From: Achromobacter sp. HZ34
Lineage (GTDB): Bacteria; Pseudomonadota; Gammaproteobacteria; Burkholderiales; Burkholderiaceae_B
Direction: 5' to 3'
Length of the DNA: 64,000 bases
NCBI RefSeq assembly: GCF_002209485.1
Contig: NZ_NJIX01000003.1
Coordinates: forward strand, 186,001-250,000
In this document: one piece after another, positions 58,016-64,000 of the stretch
Numbering within the stretch: position 1 is the stretch's first letter
Layout: each line of letters opens with the position of its first letter
Program-made: the position numbers and the translations under genes
Notes under the pieces: model-generated
Database searches by the model: none
Told to the model about the DNA's origin: nothing
What the model saw: the letters and a program-made list of their open reading frames with translations, nothing else

Positions 58016-58293
58016 GGGAGAAAGTGATTGACGCGATTGCGGGGCTTCGCACACAATCACACCGCCGCGTAAACAATCGCGGCCTGGCTTGGCGGCCGGA
58101 ATCACAGTCGGCGGACTGCCGCGCCCTGCGGCTATTTTTACGTCCGTAGTCTCTGCACGCCTCTATGGCGGGCCGAGTGGAAAGGGGTTCGCCCCTGTCG
58201 GTGCCACTGTGCCGATCCGCCAATTCTGCTCTGGCCCGCCGCCCACATCTTGGCGGATGAACGGCGGGCTTCCTGTCACAGTGGAAGTCAATC

Positions 58294-58449
58294 ATGTCCA
58301 TCACATCCAGCCTCAAGCAACGCATTAATTCCCGAGACCGCGCGGAAGGCGTTCGTCTGCAAATGACCCGCAGTAGCAGCGAGTGCAATGCCGCTTGCTA
58401 CTTCAAGCGCAAAGGGTACTACGCGCATCGGCGTCAAGCAGGCTGCTAG
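58294..58449 (+). CDS. Very small protein, 51 residues
   Basis: An open frame with GGAAG 7 bases before the ATG. The product is basic, starting MSITSSLKQRINSRDRAEG, with three cysteines (C31, C35, C51) and a FKRKGYYAHRRQAGC tail. It lies 8 bases before the GTG start preferred for the next gene. Not recognised. Confidence 0.4.
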   Translation: MSITSSLKQRINSRDRAEGVRLQMTRSSSECNAACYFKRKGYYAHRRQAGC

Positions 58450-58456
58450 GCAACTA

Positions 58457-58969
58457 GTGAGTCAAGCCATCTGCCCGCAATGCACGGGCGACAACAAAGG
58501 AAGTCATACGACTGATAGTACCCAGGGATCGACACCACAGTTGATCCCGCTTTCATCTTGGACGGACCAACAACGTTGCTCCGTTCGCGCTGCCCTTGAG
58601 CAGCACTTCAAGAGCCAATCAGAAGCAGGCAATCCACTGACACGCTTCGTGTCCTTCGAAGCTGGCCTGCAGGCCATCGAGAACGGGGAAGTATTCGCGG
58701 CCATCACGGACGGCTACCTCATCTTGTACGAGGTGGGCGCTCCCTGGTACGCCACTGCCCCACTGTGGATAGAGCAAATGGTCCTGCGCCTCGAAGAAAC
58801 CCCGGGGAATTACAACACCGTCCTGCGCGCCATAGACGCACTTGTGGATTACCACGGGTGCGTAGGTGCTGTCACGGGCAATGCAGTAGGCAGGCGCGGG
58901 CTTACACGCGCATACGAGCGCGACGGCTACACGGTCGCGGCAATCCAATTACTGAAGGAAAAGAACTAA
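58457..58969 (+). CDS. Phage-type protein, acetyltransferase- or internal-virion-like
   Basis: 170 residues from a GTG at 58457; an in-frame ATG at 58388 would overlap the 58294 gene by 62 bases. VSFEAGLQAIENGEVFAAITDGYLILYEVG and WIEQMVLRLEETPGNYNTVL resemble phage GNAT-like/internal-virion proteins encoded next to Ala/Gln-rich virion proteins in T7-type podoviruses. Its stop overlaps the next start in TAATG. Confidence 0.5.
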   Translation: MSQAICPQCTGDNKGSHTTDSTQGSTPQLIPLSSWTDQQRCSVRAALEQHFKSQSEAGNPLTRFVSFEAGLQAIENGEVFAAITDGYLILYEVGAPWYATAPLWIEQMVLRLEETPGNYNTVLRAIDALVDYHGCVGAVTGNAVGRRGLTRAYERDGYTVAAIQLLKEKN

Positions 58970-59460
58970 TGGGACACATCGCCAAGAAGGTGGTTGACAT
59001 CAGCAAAAGTGGCATGAAGAAGATTGATCCGCTGCGCGGCGGGGACGCGATCCTGGAAGCCAACGGAATCCCAACATTCACAGGTGAAGGTTCTGCCAAT
59101 GTGTTCGACATGGGTAGAACCGCCCAGGCCGAGGCCGCTGCGGCGGCAGCTGCCCAACAGGCACAGGCCACACGGGACGCGGCTAACCTGCAAGCGCAGA
59201 CTGCCCGTGATACAGCGAACCAGCAGGCCGCGAGCATTCGTGATCAAGCCTCGGCACAGACCGCTGCGCAGGTTGCAGCCATTAATCAGCAAGCTCAGGC
59301 GGCGCAGATCGCTGCGGCAGCTGCGGCAGCGCCACAGGAAGGGACGCCGGACGTGCAGTTGTCGTTCGGTGACGATGAGAACAATCCGCGCCGCCGCTAC
59401 CAGGGCGGCTCGTCCCCTTCCATCGGAGGCACTGCTGGCGGCGTGGGCATCCGCATCTAG
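58969..59460 (+). CDS. Ala/Gln-rich phage protein, internal-virion-like
   Basis: 163 residues. The middle (about 55-120) is an Ala/Gln-rich helix of roughly 65 residues (AEAAAAAAAQQAQATRDAAN and so on), and the C-terminus is Gly/Ser-rich. It is translationally coupled to the gene upstream. The pattern is common in internal virion or tail-associated proteins of podoviruses. It ends 89 bases before the convergent integrase gene. Confidence 0.5.
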   Translation: MGHIAKKVVDISKSGMKKIDPLRGGDAILEANGIPTFTGEGSANVFDMGRTAQAEAAAAAAAQQAQATRDAANLQAQTARDTANQQAASIRDQASAQTAAQVAAINQQAQAAQIAAAAAAAPQEGTPDVQLSFGDDENNPRRRYQGGSSPSIGGTAGGVGIRI

Positions 59461-59548
59461 TGACAGAGGCGGCCCGGTGAAAGCCGGTCGCCCGCAATCT
59501 CGGCTGGCGTGAATGCTGCCTTCGGCAGGGCAGCCAGCTGGTGGGAGA

Positions 59549-60697
59549 TTAGCCTTTGTCCCCGTTGGCCCTGAGCTTGCGCCACAGGCCGGCTTTCTTG
59601 CTGCGAACCTTTCCGCCACCCGTCTTCCCCCACGCCTTGTCCGAACCCGCTATGGCGCGCTTCCTATCGTCGGCAGCATCCAGCTTCTCCAACAGGTGCG
59701 TTGACGGAAGGTGAACGTATCGGTTCAGCATGGAGAGGGTTAGATGCCCGGTGATTCTGGATACCTCTATCTGACTCAAGCCCATTTCGAAGAACCTCGA
59801 CGTGGCCTCATGGCGCGTATCGTGGAATCTGATGTCATGCACTCCTGCCCGGCGGGCTGCGTAGCCCCACATCTGAGAAACGGAGTCCGGCCGCAGTTGA
59901 AAAACCGGCCCGGAGGGCTGTGGGCCGACGCTCTCAAGCAGGGCTACCGCTGCCCTGGTGAGCGGCACAGTACGGCTATGTCCGTTCTTTGTTTCCGGCA
60001 GCAGTACCGTGCGCTTGAGCAAGTCGATGTGTTCCCATTGCATGGACATCAGCTCGCCCCGGCGCATGGCCGTCGCCACAGCAAACCTAGCGATTATGGG
60101 AAGCTCCGTAGATTCGGTGGCTGCCAGGATCTTGTTGAGTTCATCATCGGATACCCGGCGTGTGCGGCCTTTGGGCTGCGGCGGCTTTCGTGTGCGCGGA
60201 ATGGGGCCGGGGAACTCTATTCCCCACTCCTCCCGTGCCAAGACATAAGCCCTGTGCAACATCCCGAGTTCGTGTGTGACGCTGCTTGCGGACACGCTGC
60301 GTAGCCTCCTCGTTTTATACGCCGACAACGCGCCCGAGGTTAACGCTGTGATTGGGAGCCGGCCGAAGTCCGCAAGCAAGAGCCGCATGGTCGAGGCGTC
60401 GTACTTGCCGGACTTCTTATGTGGCGATACTTCCAGCAGATAGCGGCGAATCAAATCGCCCACTGTGTAGTTGCTGGGCGGAGGCGGGGCTTCACTTGCG
60501 AGCGACACCGGCAATGGCTGCTCAGGGACGCCACACAGTATCTCTTCTACGGGCCGCCCACGGGCCAGCTCGGCCTCGGCCCACTTGCCCCAGGCAATGG
60601 CGTCCGCGCGTTTAAGGAACGTTCTGGACAGTTCAGGGTTCCCCTGACGCTCAATCTGACAACGCCATTTCTCTCGGAATTTTGTGACGCGGGCCAT
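59549..60697 (-). CDS. Tyrosine integrase 1
   Basis: 382 residues; AAGGAGG lies 6 bases before the ATG. Catalytic region: MRRGELMSMQWEHI (first Arg), HDTRHEATSRFF (His-x-x-Arg) and GHLTLSMLNRYVH (His and nucleophile Tyr). The N-terminal third is an arm-binding/SAM-like domain. It is similar in motifs and order to integrase 2, 163 bases upstream. Confidence 0.95.
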   Translation of the reverse strand: MARVTKFREKWRCQIERQGNPELSRTFLKRADAIAWGKWAEAELARGRPVEEILCGVPEQPLPVSLASEAPPPPSNYTVGDLIRRYLLEVSPHKKSGKYDASTMRLLLADFGRLPITALTSGALSAYKTRRLRSVSASSVTHELGMLHRAYVLAREEWGIEFPGPIPRTRKPPQPKGRTRRVSDDELNKILAATESTELPIIARFAVATAMRRGELMSMQWEHIDLLKRTVLLPETKNGHSRTVPLTRAAVALLESVGPQPSGPVFQLRPDSVSQMWGYAARRAGVHDIRFHDTRHEATSRFFEMGLSQIEVSRITGHLTLSMLNRYVHLPSTHLLEKLDAADDRKRAIAGSDKAWGKTGGGKVRSKKAGLWRKLRANGDKG

Positions 60698-60860
60698 TGC
60701 CGCCTCCTTTATAAAAAAGAAGGTCCGGCAGCCCTACGGCGTGCGTATGTCAGATCGTCACCGCCTACGCGGTGCGCTAAAGGACCGAGGGCGCGAAAAC
60801 ACCCTCGTCGTTATTCTCGCACCGCTGGCCTGTTGTGTTGCTGAATCCAGCCGCCGCTTC

Positions 60861-61856
60861 TCAATCCAGCCTATCAGCCAGCTTCCACGCCTGGAGATGC
60901 ACGTACACCTGGAGCATGCTGACGTTGGCATGGCCGGTGATGCTTGCTGCCTCCGCGAGGGATAGCCCTTTCTCTATGAAACGGCTAGTCGCCTCGTGTC
61001 GGCAATCATGGAATCGGAAGTCCTTGAGGCCTGCCCATTCGCATGCGCGCGGGAAGGACTGCTTCACGGCCTCGTACGTGACGCCTTCGAACACGCGGCC
61101 AGCGTGCCGGGGTATGCGCTGTAGGACCGCAACCGCCTTTAGGGACAGGGGGATACCGCGCCCCCGGCCTGTCTTGGACATGCGGACGTGCAGCATGCGC
61201 TTTTCCAGGTGGACATCATCCCATTGCAACGCCAGGAGTTCACCGCGCCGCATGGCGGTTTCCAGGGCCAGTTCGATCATGTTGCGAAGGTACCCGCCAC
61301 GGGTCCGGTCTGCGGCAGACAGTAACGCGGCCTCCTCACCTTCCCGGAAACGCCTATCGCGGTGTGGCGGGTTCTTGGGCCGGCGGATTTGCTGCACGGC
61401 GTTCAGGACAACTGGGTAGCCCCACTCCTTCCGGGCGGTTTCTATGACGTGCCCTATGAGGTTCAGCTCCCGGTTCACGGTCGATCCCAACACGTCCCGC
61501 AGCCGGTTATCCCGCCATTGGCGCATCACGTCACCGGTTAGGTTGGCGAGACTGTAGGAGGCGAGGGGCGACTTGAGCAGGTGCTTTATCCGCAGCTTCT
61601 CCATGTCGCCCCCGCGCTTCAACGGGGACACCTCGGCCGCATAGCGCTCGAATAGAACGCTTAGAAGCGTCCGGTGTAGGTTGCGGTCGTCTATGAACGT
61701 TCCGGCATCTTGTGCGGCCTCCTGAGCCGCTGCCCAGCGATCCGCTGCGGACTCGGTGCTGAAGTTCCGGGAGAGGGCGACATGGCCCTTCCGGCGAACT
61801 CGGGCCTGGTAGGTGGGCCTTCCGGCATTGTCAGTGCGCTTTACTACGGTTCCCAT
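60861..61856 (-). CDS. Tyrosine integrase 2
   Basis: 331 residues with AGGAG before the ATG. The motifs are MRRGELLALQWDDV, HDCRHEATSRFIEKG and GHANVSMLQVYVHL, closely parallel to integrase 1. It lies 121 bases from the right attachment repeat and is the likelier enzyme for tRNA-Val integration. Both integrases read leftward into the element. Confidence 0.95.
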   Translation of the reverse strand: MGTVVKRTDNAGRPTYQARVRRKGHVALSRNFSTESAADRWAAAQEAAQDAGTFIDDRNLHRTLLSVLFERYAAEVSPLKRGGDMEKLRIKHLLKSPLASYSLANLTGDVMRQWRDNRLRDVLGSTVNRELNLIGHVIETARKEWGYPVVLNAVQQIRRPKNPPHRDRRFREGEEAALLSAADRTRGGYLRNMIELALETAMRRGELLALQWDDVHLEKRMLHVRMSKTGRGRGIPLSLKAVAVLQRIPRHAGRVFEGVTYEAVKQSFPRACEWAGLKDFRFHDCRHEATSRFIEKGLSLAEAASITGHANVSMLQVYVHLQAWKLADRLD

Positions 61857-61888
61857 AGGGTGCTCCTAGGTTGGGGCACCGCTGTCCT

Positions 61889-61907
61889 GCGAGTCATCTG
61901 CGAGTCA
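61889..61907 (+). repeat. Tandem GCGAGTCA pair, candidate integrase arm sites at the right end
   Basis: GCGAGTCA at 61889 and 61900, an 11-base step identical to the GCGAGCCAA pair at 49301 and 49312. Same orientation as at the left end. Confidence 0.55.
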
Positions 61908-61908
61908 C

Positions 61909-61932
61909 GGGCGGCCACTCAGTGGTAGCGCA
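61909..61932 (+). pseudogene. Remnant of a tRNA-Val 5' half
   Basis: GGGCGG, then CTCAGTGGTAG and GCA, matches the first 24 bases of tRNA-Val(CAC) except for a changed TTAG (CCA here) and one base in the D-arm. It is separated from the 49-base repeat by about 45 bases that contain an AGTCATT/AATGACT hairpin at 61943-61963, so no cloverleaf can form. Confidence 0.6.
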
Positions 61933-61977
61933 GAAGCGCATAAGTCATTGATTTTTAATGACTGACGCGCGCCCGGA

Positions 61978-62026
61978 TGCCTTCACACGGCAGGGGTCAC
62001 AAGTTCGAAACTTGTACCGCCCACCA
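61978..62026 (+). repeat. Right attachment site (attR), 49-base core
   Basis: Identical to tRNA-Val from anticodon stem to CCA. It ends the element; chromosomal sequence resumes with GGAATTCC. Confidence 0.9.
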
Positions 62027-62040
62027 GGAATTCCGAAGTT

Positions 62041-62068
62041 AAAAAGCCGGCCTCGCGCCGGCTTTTTT
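62041..62068 (+). terminator. Original tRNA-Val terminator
   Basis: GCCGGC-CTCGC-GCCGGC flanked by A5 and T6, 15 bases after attR. It was presumably the tRNA-Val terminator before integration, and may also stop the NadQ gene reading the other way. Confidence 0.85.
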
Positions 62069-62138
62069 GCGTCCGCTCGTGTCGAGCCTGCCGTAGTCAG
62101 CCGGATTGGATTGCCACCACCACGTAACGCCGCGCCGG

Positions 62139-63107
62139 TCACACCGGATGCAGCTCCCGCGCCAGGGGCAGTTTGCTGCCGGAGATCGCGCGTTCGAGCA
62201 GGACGTCGCGGCGGAAGCGGAATAGTTTGGCAGGACGACCGGCGGCGCCGCTGGCCATGGCGCCGGTTTCCTCGACCAGATCCTGCTGCTCGATCAGGCG
62301 ACGGAAATTCTGCTTGTGCAAGCCACGCCCCGCCAACGCTTCCACCGCCTGCTGCAATTGCAGCAAGGTGAATTCGGCCGGCATCAACTCGAAAACCACC
62401 GGCCGATACTTGATCTTGGCGCGCAAGCGCGCAATGCCGGTGGCGAGTATGCGCCGATGGTCATGCCGCATGGGCGTGCCCGGCAACGGCACCACGGGCG
62501 GCAACGGCGGCAGGCCGGTAACGCCCTGCGCCTCCGGCACCAGCCCCACTTCGAACAGCAGCTCATAACGCTGCAGCACCATGTCCTCATTCCACGCGCC
62601 GCCATGCAGGCCGAAGCTGATGGCCGCGCGGTCGGCACGCCGCTGGCGCATGGCGGCATCGGCGGCGCCACCCACCCACGCGGCCAGGCGCGGCTCGATG
62701 ACCTCCGCCATCAAGGCTCCCGGCCCCTGGCGCCGGTCTTCCCAAGGAAAATAGCGATACCAGCTCTGCCAGCCCACACTGGCCACACCCGTCTCCGCGG
62801 GCTCGCGCGTCAACCCCAGATAGCTGACGGAGATGACCTGGGTGTCGCCCAAGCCGGAACGGTCCCGGTCGGCGAAGGTATAAAGCTGCTCGACATAGCC
62901 CAAGGGATGATGGGTCTGCGTCTCCACCCAGGCACGCAAGCCCGCCTGCAGCGAGCGATGATTGGGTTCGAAAGGCCCCGCCGGCAACGCGCGCGCGTCC
63001 TCCGTGGTCAGCACACGGGGCTGGCCATCGGTCACCGCGGCGAGCACGGCGACGAGTTCGGCGGCAACGGGATTTTCCATCGGCGGGTTCGGCTGCAGAC
63101 TGGCCAT
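62139..63107 (-). CDS. nadQ: NadQ-type Nudix/winged-helix transcriptional regulator
   Basis: 322 residues. The N-terminal Nudix-like domain has HPLGYVEQLYTFADRDRSG (compare the EQLYTFGDPDR of NrtR) without an intact Nudix catalytic box. The C-terminal winged helix has PAEFTLLQLQQAVEALAGRG, KQNFRRLIEQQDLVEETG and GRPAKLFRF, the NrtR-type DNA-binding domain. The length fits NadQ rather than the shorter NrtR. Such proteins repress NAD biosynthesis genes in response to a nucleotide ligand. A promising target is the pair of palindromes upstream of nadC. The start at 63107 lacks a strong ribosome site; 63080 is an alternative. Confidence 0.75.
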   Translation of the reverse strand: MASLQPNPPMENPVAAELVAVLAAVTDGQPRVLTTEDARALPAGPFEPNHRSLQAGLRAWVETQTHHPLGYVEQLYTFADRDRSGLGDTQVISVSYLGLTREPAETGVASVGWQSWYRYFPWEDRRQGPGALMAEVIEPRLAAWVGGAADAAMRQRRADRAAISFGLHGGAWNEDMVLQRYELLFEVGLVPEAQGVTGLPPLPPVVPLPGTPMRHDHRRILATGIARLRAKIKYRPVVFELMPAEFTLLQLQQAVEALAGRGLHKQNFRRLIEQQDLVEETGAMASGAAGRPAKLFRFRRDVLLERAISGSKLPLARELHPV

Positions 63108-63281
63108 GCCAGGGTCTGGCGATTATACGGGGCCGGATGTCCCCCCCACTGTTCCGGCTTCTGGAATGCAGAAAACGACCAGCCCCCCTTTTTCCCGGCC
63201 GCTACCTCGGCCATCATCGTCGATCCGTGGGTCGCATGCGGCGACCCGCCTGTGCAAGATTTTTTCAGCGAGGTGGTCTAC

Positions 63282-64000
63282 ATGGAATACCGACACTTGG
63301 GCGCATCCGGTTTCACGGTGCCCGTACTCAGTTTCGGAACCGGCACGTTCGGCGGCAAAGGCGAGTTCTTCCAGGCCTGGGGCAGCACCGACGTCGCCGA
63401 AGCACGCCGCCTGATCGACATCTGCCTGGAAGCGGGCGTGACGATGTTCGACACCGCGGACATCTACTCGCGTGGCGCATCGGAGGAAGTCCTGGGCGAA
63501 GCGCTCAAGGGACGCCGTGACCAGGTCATCATCTCGACCAAGGCAACCTTCCGCTTCGACGACACCCCGAATAACGTGGGCTCGTCGCGCTTTCACCTGA
63601 TACGCGCGGTCGAGGACGCGCTCAAGCGCCTGGGCACGGACTACATCGACCTGTTCCAGCTGCACGGCTTCGACGCCAAGACCCCGGTGGAAGAAGTGCT
63701 GTCGACCCTGGACACGCTGGTACGCGCCGGCAAGATCCGCTACACGGGGGTGTCCAATTTCTCCGGCTGGCACCTGATGAAATCGCAGGCCACGGCGGAC
63801 CGCTACGGCTATCCGCGCTACGTCGCCAACCAGACCTACTACTCCCTGATCGGCCGCGACTACGAATGGGAGCTGATGCCGCTAGGCCAGGACCAGGGCG
63901 TGGGCGCCGTGGTGTGGAGTCCCCTGGGCTGGGGCCGCCTGACCGGCAAGATACGCCGCGGCCAGCCGCTGCCGCCCAACAGCCGGCTGCACAAGACCGC
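63282..64000 (+). CDS. Aldo/keto reductase, C-terminus outside window
   Basis: The frame opens at the ATG at 63282 (AGGTGG upstream) and is still open at the window edge, 239 complete codons later. MEYRHLGASGFTVPVLSFGTGTFGG, ITMFDTADIYSRG-like (VTMFDTADIYSRGASEE), KATF and the FQLHGFD segment give the catalytic D-Y-K-H of aldo/keto reductases. It reduces carbonyls with NADPH; the substrate is unknown. It is divergent from nadQ with a 174-base gap. Confidence 0.9.
   Translation, partial: MEYRHLGASGFTVPVLSFGTGTFGGKGEFFQAWGSTDVAEARRLIDICLEAGVTMFDTADIYSRGASEEVLGEALKGRRDQVIISTKATFRFDDTPNNVGSSRFHLIRAVEDALKRLGTDYIDLFQLHGFDAKTPVEEVLSTLDTLVRAGKIRYTGVSNFSGWHLMKSQATADRYGYPRYVANQTYYSLIGRDYEWELMPLGQDQGVGAVVWSPLGWGRLTGKIRRGQPLPPNSRLHKT

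Larger units (their letters stand above)
49206..62026. mobile_element. Integrated element in tRNA-Val, 12.8 kb, satellite-like or decayed prophage
   Basis: Bounded by a perfect 49-base direct repeat derived from the tRNA 3' end (49206-49254 and 61978-62026). It carries two tandem tyrosine integrases at the right end, a serine recombinase, a block of phage-like small genes, and a left-end cargo (cyclase-like, ParB-like and Dam-type genes) whose bases are clearly more A/T-rich than the chromosome. No terminase, portal, major capsid or tail gene was found. Confidence 0.9.

Noticed and set aside
49206-62026. A CRISPR array within the element
   Set aside because: No regularly spaced direct repeats of 20 or more bases were seen.

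Overview
The window comes from a high-GC betaproteobacterium, most probably Bordetella or a close Alcaligenaceae relative. The reasons are the strongly G+C-biased codon use, five tctC/Bug-type periplasmic binding proteins that stand without a tctAB permease (an expansion typical of this group), a NadQ-type NAD regulator, a monomeric NADP isocitrate dehydrogenase, and the gene order mltD-gloB-methyltransferase-rnhA-dnaQ-tRNA. The species was not determined.

Layout. 1-1.7 kb: end of a Bug protein gene and an RraA-like gene, closed by a strong terminator. 1.9-11.4 kb: a leftward operon reading M81 peptidase, family-5 binding protein, dppB, dppC, dppD, dppF, amidase and a GntR regulator. It looks like a peptide or amide uptake and hydrolysis pathway. 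11.7-17.0 kb: two large, divergent paralogues of no recognised family flanking an N-acyl-D-amino-acid deacylase. 17.1-24.0 kb: isocitrate dehydrogenase, then a FecI/FecR/TonB-receptor iron module. 24.0-28.7 kb: a LysR gene divergent from a catabolic operon (alpha/beta hydrolase, Bug protein, hydroxypyruvate isomerase-like, LigI-like amidohydrolase). 28.8-39.0 kb: a mixed stretch with an SDR, a P-loop kinase-like gene, two Bug genes, a DUF1345 protein, a FitAB-type toxin-antitoxin pair, a nucleotidyltransferase, an MmgE/PrpD protein, an LLM-class monooxygenase and small membrane or lipoproteins. 39.4-41.5 kb: nadC and a Bug gene behind a promoter carrying two matching palindromes. 41.7-49.2 kb: housekeeping genes (OsmC, fabI, carbonic anhydrase, mltD, gloB, methyltransferase, rnhA, dnaQ) and tRNA-Val(CAC).

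49.2-62.0 kb is a 12.8-kb integrated element in the 3' end of tRNA-Val. A perfect 49-bp direct repeat marks its ends. It carries two tandem tyrosine integrases at the right end, a serine recombinase, a phage-like block of small unknown genes (two resembling internal virion proteins), and a left-end cargo of lower GC: a nucleotide-cyclase-like protein, a ParB-domain protein with an unusual C-terminal domain, and a tail-to-tail DNA adenine methylase. The cargo looks like a candidate anti-phage or DNA-modification locus. No terminase, portal or capsid gene was found, so the element is a satellite-like or decayed phage.

After the right end come a NadQ-type Nudix/winged-helix regulator, which may act on the palindromes in front of nadC, and an aldo/keto reductase cut by the window edge. 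Functions are assigned by reading motifs in the translated sequence. No database search was possible.
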